This document shows, piece after piece, positions 1-6,116 of a stretch of DNA of 6,174 nt. The translations under genes and the position numbers were made by a program. Numbering within the stretch: the first letter of the stretch is position 1; each line of letters opens with the position of its first letter. The notes under the pieces were generated by a model. The model was not told the origin of the DNA. It did not search any database and worked only from the letters and a program-made list of their open reading frames with translations. The DNA lies in the NCBI GenBank assembly GCA_019412865.1, contig DXOJ01000532.1, forward strand, positions 1 to 6,174. Direction: 5' to 3'. This DNA is from Bacteroides sp. (lineage in GTDB: Bacteria > Bacteroidota > Bacteroidia > Bacteroidales > Bacteroidaceae).

Positions 1-17
1 TTATGATAAATCTTCAT
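1..17 (-). CDS. Possible start of a divergent gene (partial)
   Basis: On the minus strand an ATG at 17-15 opens a frame (M K I Y H) that runs off the left edge. It is preceded by an A-rich, purine-rich leader (AAAAAAGATGAT just upstream on that strand) and, about 25 bases further up, by an exact TAnnTTTG box at 49-42. That spacing resembles the promoter-to-start layout of the two complete genes in this window. Only five codons are visible, so the product cannot be named. It could equally be chance: the same bases read on the plus strand form a weak hairpin plus T-run. Confidence 0.3.
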
Positions 18-41
18 ATCATCTTTTTTAACAGGGTCGTG

Positions 42-49
42 CAAACTTA
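42..49 (-). promoter_or_regulatory. Putative Bacteroides -7 box (TAAGTTTG), divergent
   Basis: The minus strand reads TAAGTTTG, an exact match to the Bacteroidales -7 consensus TAnnTTTG. Transcription would start near base 35 and reach the possible ATG at 17. No good TTTG -33 element is visible at the expected distance, which keeps confidence low. Confidence 0.33.
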
Positions 50-112
50 AGTAAAATAACAATTAGAACCGATTCTTTGTTGACAAAATTTTCTGAATAT
101 TAAAAAATTGAG

Positions 113-120
113 TACTTTTG
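113..120 (+). promoter_or_regulatory. Putative -7 box (TACTTTTG) of the trpB-like gene
   Basis: TACTTTTG matches TAnnTTTG exactly and lies 29 bases before the ATG at 150, giving a leader of roughly 20-25 bases. The -33 element is weak: TTCTG at 91-95 is at about the right distance, while the clean TTTG at 76-79 is too far. This box also decides the start codon, because a TTG start at 108 would place the promoter inside the coding region. Confidence 0.5.
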
Positions 121-149
121 GCAACAAGAAACTAAAAAACTACAATATT

Positions 150-1520
150 ATGAGTGAAAAAAGAAAACGGTATATTTTACCCGAAGAAGAAATTCCACAC
201 TACTGGTACAACATTCAGGCTGATATGGTAAACAAACCTATGCCTCCGTTGCATCCGGGAACCAAACAACCGCTGAAAGCGGAAGACTTGTATCCGATTT
301 TCGCTAAAGAGCTGTGCCATCAGGAACTGAATCAAACCGATGCATGGATCGAAATACCGGAAGAAGTACGCGAAATGTATAAGTACTATCGCAGTACTCC
401 GCTGGTTCGTGCTTACGGATTGGAAAAAGCACTCGGTACTCCGGCTCATATCTATTTTAAGAATGAAAGTGTCAGCCCTATCGGTTCACATAAGTTGAAC
501 TCTGCATTGGCACAGGCTTATTATTGCAAAGAAGAAGGAGTTACCAACATCACCACTGAAACCGGTGCCGGACAATGGGGAGCCGCTCTTTCTTATGCAG
601 CTAAGGTTTTCGGTTTGGAAGCTGCTGTTTATCAGGTAAAAATCAGTTATGAACAAAAGCCATACCGCCGCAGCATCATGCAGACTTTCGGAGCACAGGT
701 AACCCCTTCTCCATCCATGTCTACCCGTGCCGGTAAGGATATTCTGACTAAACACCCTACTTATCAGGGTTCATTGGGAACAGCCATTTCTGAAGCTATT
801 GAACTGGCACAAATGACTCCCAACTGTAAATATACGCTTGGTTCTGTACTTAGCCATGTTACTCTTCATCAGACTATTATCGGACTGGAAGCCGAAAAAC
901 AGATGGAAATGGCAGGCGAATATCCGGATATCGTAATCGGTTGTTTCGGAGGTGGTTCCAACTTCGGAGGTATCTCTTTCCCATTCATGCGTCACACGAT
1001 ACAGGAAGGAAAAAAGACTCGTTTCGTTGCTGCCGAACCTGCATCTTGCCCGAAACTGACACGTGGTAAGTTCCAGTATGACTTCGGTGATGAAGCCGGA
1101 TATACTCCGTTGCTACCGATGTTTACTTTAGGACACAATTTTGCTCCGGCCCATATCCATGCCGGCGGTCTTCGCTATCATGGTGCAGGTGTCATCGTTT
1201 CACAGTTGCTCAAGGATAATCTGATGGAAGCAGTAGATATACAGCAATTGGAATCTTTCGAAGCAGGTTGTCTGTTTGCACAGTCTGAAGGTATTATTCC
1301 GGCTCCAGAGTCCAGCCACGCTATTGCAGCAGCTATCCGCGAAGCTAACAAATGCAAAGAGACAGGAGAAGAAAAAGTGATTCTGTTCAACCTTTCCGGA
1401 CATGGCCTGATCGATATGACTTCTTATGATAAGTATTTGGCCGGTGACTTGGTAAACTATTCATTGACTGATGATGATATTCAGAAGAATTTAGACGAAA
1501 TAGGAGATTTAGCTAAATAA
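150..1520 (+). CDS. trpB: TrpB-like PLP-dependent enzyme (TrpB2-type tryptophan synthase beta)
   Basis: This 456-residue cytosolic enzyme belongs to the fold-type II PLP family and is expected to join L-serine and indole into L-tryptophan. Visible motifs are the Schiff-base lysine K115 in GSHKLNSA (110s), the catalytic E137 in ETGAGQWG, the phosphate-binding loop GGGSN at 267-271, E387 in PAPESSHA, and the cofactor-contacting S416 in SGHGLID. GSHK with an N-terminal extension (about 80 residues before the STPLVRA core entry) and the GQWG variant place it in the TrpB2 class rather than classical TrpB1, and the length fits that class. The ATG at 150 is chosen over an in-frame TTG at 108 because the TTG precedes the promoter box. 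No trpA or other trp gene is visible. TrpB2 proteins often occur apart from trpA and may work as indole-salvage or serine-deaminating enzymes; the exact substrate here is inference. Confidence 0.93.
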   Translation: MSEKRKRYILPEEEIPHYWYNIQADMVNKPMPPLHPGTKQPLKAEDLYPIFAKELCHQELNQTDAWIEIPEEVREMYKYYRSTPLVRAYGLEKALGTPAHIYFKNESVSPIGSHKLNSALAQAYYCKEEGVTNITTETGAGQWGAALSYAAKVFGLEAAVYQVKISYEQKPYRRSIMQTFGAQVTPSPSMSTRAGKDILTKHPTYQGSLGTAISEAIELAQMTPNCKYTLGSVLSHVTLHQTIIGLEAEKQMEMAGEYPDIVIGCFGGGSNFGGISFPFMRHTIQEGKKTRFVAAEPASCPKLTRGKFQYDFGDEAGYTPLLPMFTLGHNFAPAHIHAGGLRYHGAGVIVSQLLKDNLMEAVDIQQLESFEAGCLFAQSEGIIPAPESSHAIAAAIREANKCKETGEEKVILFNLSGHGLIDMTSYDKYLAGDLVNYSLTDDDIQKNLDEIGDLAK

Positions 1521-1547
1521 TAAATTGCCTGCCAGTTTCAAGTTTCA

Positions 1548-1641
1548 CCACCGATTTCACAGATTAACATGGACTTAAATGTAATTCGAAGATTTTCGAT
1601 ACAAAAGTCCATGTTAATCTGTGAAATCGGTGGCATTTTTT
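1548..1641 (+). terminator. Perfect 29-bp inverted repeat plus T6: likely terminator of the trpB-like gene
   Basis: The left arm at 1548-1576 (CCACCGATTTCAC...GACTT) is the exact reverse complement of the right arm at 1605-1633, with a 28-base spacer. The spacer can fold again (TCGAA at 1586-1590 with TTCGA at 1595-1599). Six Ts at 1636-1641 follow the stem two bases later, and the left arm begins 27 bases after the stop codon, so a rho-independent terminator is the simplest reading. The stem is much longer than a normal terminator needs, so it may also be a dispersed repeat element recruited as a terminator. Confidence 0.72.
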
Positions 1642-1691
1642 CCATCCTCCTACATTTTCTTTCTCTCTGTTGAACACCTCCATACACCCAC

Positions 1692-1716
1692 TGTATAGAC
1701 TGGAAAGATTGTATAG
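1692..1716. repeat. TGTATAG direct repeat upstream of the sensor gene
   Basis: TGTATAG occurs at 1692-1698 and again at 1710-1716, each preceded by A-C/T (ACTGTATAG, ATTGTATAG), with starts 18 bp apart. It lies about 40-60 bases upstream of the putative -7 box, a position suited to an activator or repressor site. A 7-bp pairing (CTGGAAA at 1700-1706 with TTTCCGG at 1718-1724, one wobble) overlaps the second copy. Function is inferred from position only. Confidence 0.3.
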
Positions 1717-1740
1717 TTTTCCGGTCAATTCATGGGGTAT

Positions 1741-1764
1741 ATCAAAGATTTCACTATCTTTGAT
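1741..1764. promoter_or_regulatory. 9-bp palindrome over the promoter: candidate operator
   Basis: ATCAAAGAT at 1741-1749 and ATCTTTGAT at 1756-1764 are perfect reverse complements separated by six bases. The right half overlaps the -7 box at 1755-1762, so a dimeric protein bound here would block the promoter. The site is mostly upstream of the expected transcription start, so an RNA hairpin is less likely. No regulator can be named. Confidence 0.4.
1755..1762 (+). promoter_or_regulatory. Putative -7 box (TATCTTTG) of the hybrid sensor gene
   Basis: TATCTTTG matches TAnnTTTG exactly and lies 28 bases before the ATG at 1791, nearly the same distance as in the trpB-like gene. No clear TTTG -33 element is present about 20 bases upstream, which hints at dependence on an activator or low basal expression. 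This gives the sensor gene its own promoter rather than read-through from the upstream gene. Confidence 0.52.
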
Positions 1765-1790
1765 GCCATTATTAATCTTATGAACTAATA

Positions 1791-4700
1791 ATGAGCAGCT
1801 TTAACAAAATAGCAATCTGTCTACTTTTTCTATGCGCAGGGGTTAATTATGCTTTTTCTGATATTCCGGAGCAAATCAACTTCTCCTATATCTCTATTAA
1901 TGAAGGATTGTCACAAAGTACTGTATTCTCTATCGATCAGGACCAACGAGGCAATATGTGGTTCGCAACTTATGACGGAGTAAACAAGTACGATGGGTAT
2001 TCATTTACAGTTTATCAGCATAATGAAGATGATCCGAACAGCATCGCTAATGACATTTCGCGAATCGTAAAGGCTGACAGTCAGGGACGGGTTTGGATCG
2101 GCACGCGGGATGGTTTGTCATATTATGATGAAGAGAAGGATAAATTCAGAAATTTCTTCTACGAAAAGAAGGGGAAGAAGCTGCAAATCAACGGAATTGC
2201 GGAGATCTCACCGGAACAACTGCTCATAAGTACACAGGAAGGTCTGACTATGTTCGATATTAAAGAATCACGATTCGTTGATGATTCTTTTAGTACGGCT
2301 ATGCATAAGATAGTGGCTTCTGCTCTTTACAGGCAAGGCGGTATTATCTATATCGGCACCCCGGTTGACGGGCTTTACAGCTACTCCATTCCTCAAAAGA
2401 AACTGGAAAGAATTACTCCGATAACAGGCACTAAGCAGATTCAAGCCATTTTGCAACAATCTCCTACCCGCATCTGGATAGCTACCGAAGGAGCCGGTCT
2501 ACTTCTATTTAACCCGAAAACACAAGAAGTCAAGACCTATCATCATTCTTCTTCCAATCCTAAAAGTATCAGTTCCAATTATATCCGTTCTCTGGCATTG
2601 GATTCGCAAAATCGCCTATGGATAGGAACATTCAATGATCTGAACATTTATCATGAAGGAAACGATTCTTTCGTTTCTTACAGCAGCAGTCCGGTAGAAA
2701 GCGGCAGTCTGTCACAGCGTTCGGTCCGCAGTATCTTTATGGATTCGCAGGGTGGAATGTGGCTTGGAACCTATTTCGGAGGACTAAACTATTATCATCC
2801 GATCCGCAACAGATTCAAGAATATTCAGCGTATTCCATATAAGAATTCTTTAAGTGACAACGTAGTCAGTTGCATTACCGAAGATAAGGATAAGAACTTA
2901 TGGATAGGAACGAATGATGGGGGATTGAATCTATATAATCCCAAGACACAACAGTTTACGCACTATATCTTACAGGAAAACGAACGGGAAATCGGTATTG
3001 GTTCCAACAATATCAAAGCCGTATATGTAGACGAACAAAAATCACTTGTATATATAGGAACACATGCCGGTGGTCTGACTGTTCTCCACCGCAACAGTGG
3101 ACAAATGGAAAGTTTCAATCAGCTGAATAGCCAGTTGGTCAATGAAAATGTCTATGCCATTCTTCCTGACAAGGAGGGTAGTATCTTATTAGGAACTTTA
3201 AGTGCACTGGTTAGTTTTAATCCGGAGAAACGGAGCTTCACCACCATAGATAAAGAAAAAGACGGTACGCCATTTACTTCACAACGAATCACAATCCTGT
3301 TCAGAGATTCTCGTAAACGTCTTTGGATTGGTGGTGAAGAAGGTATATCAGTCTTTCAGCAGGAAGGGATCGAAATAGAAAAAGCCCCTATCCTTCCGGA
3401 ATCATCTGTAACAAAGATGTTTACCAATTGCATTTATGAAGCTGCCAATGGCATCATTTGGGTAGGTACGCGTGAAGGTTTCTACTGTTTTAATGAAAAA
3501 GAGAAGAAAATCAAACGATATACGACTGCTAACGGTTTACCCAATAATGTGGTTTACGGTATTCTGGAAGATACCTTTGGGCGTCTCTGGGTAAGCACCA
3601 ACCGTGGTATCTCCTGTTTCAATCCGGAGACAGAGAAGTTCCGCAATTTTACGGAATCCGACGGGTTGCAAAGTAATCAGTTTAATACTTCTTCATTCTG
3701 CCGCACCTCTAACGGGCAAATGTACTTCGGGGGTATCAACGGTATCACAACTTTCCGCCCGGAACTCCTACTGGACAACCCTTACACTCCTCCGGTAGTC
3801 ATTACTAAACTTCAACTGTTTAACAAAACAGTCCGTCCGGATGATGAAACCGGTATCTTGACTAAGAATATCAATGAAACAGAAAGTATCACGCTAAAAT
3901 CATGGCAAACGGCTTTTACGCTCGAATTTGTGGTATCCAACTATATTTCAGGTCAACACAATACTTTCGCTTATAAATTGGAAGGATATGATAAAGAGTG
4001 GTATTATCTGACAGACAAACGTACTGTCTCCTATTCCAACTTGCCACAAGGTACTTATCATTTTCTGGTAAAAGCTGCTAATAGTGACGGGAAATGGAAT
4101 ACCGTTCCTACGATGTTGGAAATCGTTGTTCTCCCTATATGGTACAAGACCTGGTGGGCAATCGTGCTTTTCCTCGCTATTTTTATCGGCTTTATCACTT
4201 TCGTCTTCCGCTTCTTCTGGATGCGTAAAAGCATGGAAGCAGAGCTGGAGATTGAACGTAGGGACAAGGAACATCAAGAAGAAATCAACCAGATGAAGAT
4301 GCGTTTCTTCATCAATATTTCCCATGAGCTTCGCACGCCGTTGACTCTTATCTTAGCTCCTCTACAAGAAATAATCAATAAGATCAGTGACCGCTGGACT
4401 CGTAATCAGCTGGAATATATCCAACGCAACGCTAATCGCCTGCTACATCTTGTCAATCAATTGATGGATTATCGCCGCGCCGAATTGGGAGTTTTCGAGC
4501 TGAAAGCAAAGAGAGAGAATGCGCATCAACTAATACAAGATAATTTCTTGTTTTATGATAAACTGGCACGCCACAAAAAGATTACCTATACTCTCCATTC
4601 CGAATTGGAAGATAAAGAGGAACTTTTTGATCCTAATTATCTGGAACTGATTGTTAATAACCTACTTTCAAATGCTTTCAAATATACGGAAAGCGGTCAA

Positions 4701-5852
4701 AGCATTACTGTGACATTGAAAGAGGAAAATAATTGGTTGGTACTGCAAGTTAGTGATACCGGTATTGGTATTCCCATCAATAAACAGGGAAAAATATTCG
4801 AACGTTTTTATCAGATAGAGAGTGAGCACGTAGGAAGTGGTATCGGTCTCTCACTGGTACAACGCCTGGTAGAATTGCACCATGGTCGTATCGAACTGGA
4901 TAGTGAAGAGGGTAAAGGCAGTACTTTCTCTGTTTATCTGCCACAAGACATAAATACCTACAAACCCTCCGAACTAGCTTCTAATGACACTCTGAATGAG
5001 GAAGGACAGGTATATTCCACCAACTCGAAAGAAATGTATTTCATTGATACGGAAAAGGTCGAAAACGAAACGATCGAAGGCGGTGACAAGAAGCGTGGCA
5101 CTATTCTTATTGTAGAAGACAATAATGAAATCCGCCATTATCTTAGCAGCGGACTTGCCGAACTCTTCAATACGCTGGAAGCCGGAAATGGTGAAGAAGC
5201 TTTGGAAAAACTGAAAGACAATGAAGTTGACATCATTGTAACTGATGTCATGATGCCTGTGATGGATGGTATCAAATTATGCAAGAATGTGAAGCAAAAT
5301 ATCCGTACCTGTCATATTCCCGTGATTATCCTGTCTGCTAAAAGCGAAGTCAAAGACCAGATGGAAGGTCTGCAAATGGGTGCGGATGATTACATCCCGA
5401 AACCATTCTCACTTGCTATCCTGACTACGAAGATACAGAATATGATGCGTACCCGTAGACGTATGCTTGAACGGTATTCCAAATCCCTGGAAGTGGAACC
5501 GGAAAAGATTACGTTTAACGCCATGGATGAAGCTTTACTAAAACGTGCTGTAGCGATTGTAGAAAAGAATATGGATAATATTGAATTCTCTACTGACGAA
5601 TTTGCCAGAGAAATGAATATGAGTCGTTCTAATCTGCATCTTAAATTGAAAGCCATCACAGGCGAATCGACTATTGACTTTATACGCAAGATTCGTTTCA
5701 ACGAAGCGGCAAAATTACTGAAGGATGGCCGCTATACAATAGCAGAGGTCAGCACAATGGTAGGTTTCAATACGCCGTCTTATTTTGCTACGAGTTTCAA
5801 GAAGTATTTCGGATGTTTGCCTACGGAGTATATTAAGAAAATAAAAGGATAA
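1791..5852 (+). CDS. Hybrid two-component system sensor kinase/response regulator (HTCS, AraC-type output)
   Basis: A 1353-residue inner-membrane sensor that combines a whole two-component pathway in one chain. Order: signal peptide 1-23 (cleavage likely after AFS); periplasmic sensor with about 14 blade motifs of the WIGT..GL type starting near residues 57, 101, 144, 186, 227, 275, 322, 369, 419, 464, 510, 555, 598 and 643, consistent with two seven-bladed propellers; Y_Y_Y domain about 720-782; membrane helix about 786-808; HisKA with phospho-acceptor H845 in SHELRTP; HATPase with N-box N957/N961, G1 DTGIGIP at 989-995 and G2 GSGIGL at 1015-1020; a polar linker about 1052-1100; receiver with D1110, phospho-acceptor D1152 and K1204; AraC HTH about 1265-1350. 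All catalytic residues are present and the length is typical of the family. HTCS proteins usually sense oligosaccharides and activate polysaccharide-utilization genes. The ligand is not deducible, and no susC/susD lies in the window. The ATG at 1791 gives a good signal peptide. Confidence 0.96.
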   Translation: MSSFNKIAICLLFLCAGVNYAFSDIPEQINFSYISINEGLSQSTVFSIDQDQRGNMWFATYDGVNKYDGYSFTVYQHNEDDPNSIANDISRIVKADSQGRVWIGTRDGLSYYDEEKDKFRNFFYEKKGKKLQINGIAEISPEQLLISTQEGLTMFDIKESRFVDDSFSTAMHKIVASALYRQGGIIYIGTPVDGLYSYSIPQKKLERITPITGTKQIQAILQQSPTRIWIATEGAGLLLFNPKTQEVKTYHHSSSNPKSISSNYIRSLALDSQNRLWIGTFNDLNIYHEGNDSFVSYSSSPVESGSLSQRSVRSIFMDSQGGMWLGTYFGGLNYYHPIRNRFKNIQRIPYKNSLSDNVVSCITEDKDKNLWIGTNDGGLNLYNPKTQQFTHYILQENEREIGIGSNNIKAVYVDEQKSLVYIGTHAGGLTVLHRNSGQMESFNQLNSQLVNENVYAILPDKEGSILLGTLSALVSFNPEKRSFTTIDKEKDGTPFTSQRITILFRDSRKRLWIGGEEGISVFQQEGIEIEKAPILPESSVTKMFTNCIYEAANGIIWVGTREGFYCFNEKEKKIKRYTTANGLPNNVVYGILEDTFGRLWVSTNRGISCFNPETEKFRNFTESDGLQSNQFNTSSFCRTSNGQMYFGGINGITTFRPELLLDNPYTPPVVITKLQLFNKTVRPDDETGILTKNINETESITLKSWQTAFTLEFVVSNYISGQHNTFAYKLEGYDKEWYYLTDKRTVSYSNLPQGTYHFLVKAANSDGKWNTVPTMLEIVVLPIWYKTWWAIVLFLAIFIGFITFVFRFFWMRKSMEAELEIERRDKEHQEEINQMKMRFFINISHELRTPLTLILAPLQEIINKISDRWTRNQLEYIQRNANRLLHLVNQLMDYRRAELGVFELKAKRENAHQLIQDNFLFYDKLARHKKITYTLHSELEDKEELFDPNYLELIVNNLLSNAFKYTESGQSITVTLKEENNWLVLQVSDTGIGIPINKQGKIFERFYQIESEHVGSGIGLSLVQRLVELHHGRIELDSEEGKGSTFSVYLPQDINTYKPSELASNDTLNEEGQVYSTNSKEMYFIDTEKVENETIEGGDKKRGTILIVEDNNEIRHYLSSGLAELFNTLEAGNGEEALEKLKDNEVDIIVTDVMMPVMDGIKLCKNVKQNIRTCHIPVIILSAKSEVKDQMEGLQMGADDYIPKPFSLAILTTKIQNMMRTRRRMLERYSKSLEVEPEKITFNAMDEALLKRAVAIVEKNMDNIEFSTDEFAREMNMSRSNLHLKLKAITGESTIDFIRKIRFNEAAKLLKDGRYTIAEVSTMVGFNTPSYFATSFKKYFGCLPTEYIKKIKG

Positions 5853-5889
5853 ATCTGTAAATATCCAATATGAATCTGCTGGTTTGAGA

Positions 5890-5923
5890 TTTATGTTCAT
5901 TTCGGTTCGAAAAAGAACATAAA
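5890..5923 (+). terminator. Hairpin 37 bases after the sensor gene; possible terminator or 3' stabiliser
   Basis: TTTATGTTC at 5890-5898 pairs perfectly with GAACATAAA at 5915-5923. Inside, TTTCG (5900-5904) pairs with CGAAA (5908-5912), leaving a GTT loop and a small internal bulge, for 14 pairs in total. The location just after the stop codon fits transcript-end formation. There is no T-run on either strand, so it is not a canonical intrinsic terminator. Confidence 0.45.
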
Positions 5924-6003
5924 ATGCTATCACTAACAATAATACATTACTATGCAGCTTTCAATTTATTCTCTTATTAGCATTATTTATCTCATTACCA
6001 AGC

Positions 6004-6081
6004 GAGCTTTCGTTTGACATCTGTTAAACGAAAGCTTGACAGTTGTTAAACTATCATTCCACAACTGTCAAACGAAAACTC
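6004..6081. repeat. Cluster of three related TTGACA..TGTT motifs forming nested inverted repeats
   Basis: Copy A (TTGACATCTGTTAAAC, 6014-6029) and copy B (TTGACAGTTGTTAAAC, 6036-6051) are direct repeats starting 22 bp apart with two mismatches. Copy C lies inverted (ACAACTGTCAA, 6061-6071). Two adjacent hairpins are possible: AGCTTTCGTTT at 6005-6015 with 6026-6036 (11 perfect pairs), and TTGACAGTTGT at 6036-6046 with 6061-6071 (11 perfect pairs). Alternatively 6004-6019 pairs with 6066-6081 with a single mismatch, as one large hairpin. The 22-bp period suits an AraC-type operator; the nested symmetry also suits a small palindromic repeat element. Confidence 0.7.
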
Positions 6082-6116
6082 ATTAGGCAATGAAATAAAT
6101 ATCAATAGGGAAGTTA

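Larger units (their letters stand above)
5853..6116. other. Intergenic region after the sensor gene
   Basis: About 260 AT-rich bases with no convincing gene. It holds a hairpin at 5890-5923, a very short hydrophobic frame at 5952-6017, and the three-copy motif cluster at 6004-6081. If the frame at the right edge is real, this is a convergent intergenic region and should hold terminators for both strands; if not, it is the regulatory region of a gene beginning beyond the window. Confidence 0.6.

Noticed and set aside
3..29. Plus-strand hairpin (ATGATA/TATCAT) followed by six Ts, as a terminator of an upstream gene
   Set aside because: The stem is six pairs with one G-C, too weak for a terminator; the T-run is equally well explained as the A-rich leader of a minus-strand gene. 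Not excluded.
108..149. In-frame TTG start adding 14 residues to the trpB-like protein
   Set aside because: It lies upstream of the TACTTTTG promoter box at 113-120, and the added residues do not resemble the family's N-terminus; the ATG at 150 begins a normal sequence.
1780..1788. Earlier ATG upstream of the sensor gene
   Set aside because: It reads ATG AAC TAA, a two-codon frame out of phase with the gene.
1791..1860. Lipoprotein signal at the sensor N-terminus (LFLC, Cys15)
   Set aside because: FLC does not fit the lipobox, and the AFS site after residue 23 gives a standard signal peptidase I cleavage site; the protein is also anchored by its own membrane helix.
3948..4325. 125-codon open frame antisense to the membrane and kinase part of the sensor
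   Set aside because: It lies wholly within a strongly supported gene and has no recognisable domain or promoter; a shadow frame. The same holds for the antisense frames at 5390-5701 and 177-449.
6004..6081. CRISPR array or invertible DNA segment
   Set aside because: The copies are too short and closely spaced, with one inverted, for CRISPR; the inverted arms enclose too little DNA for a promoter invertase switch.
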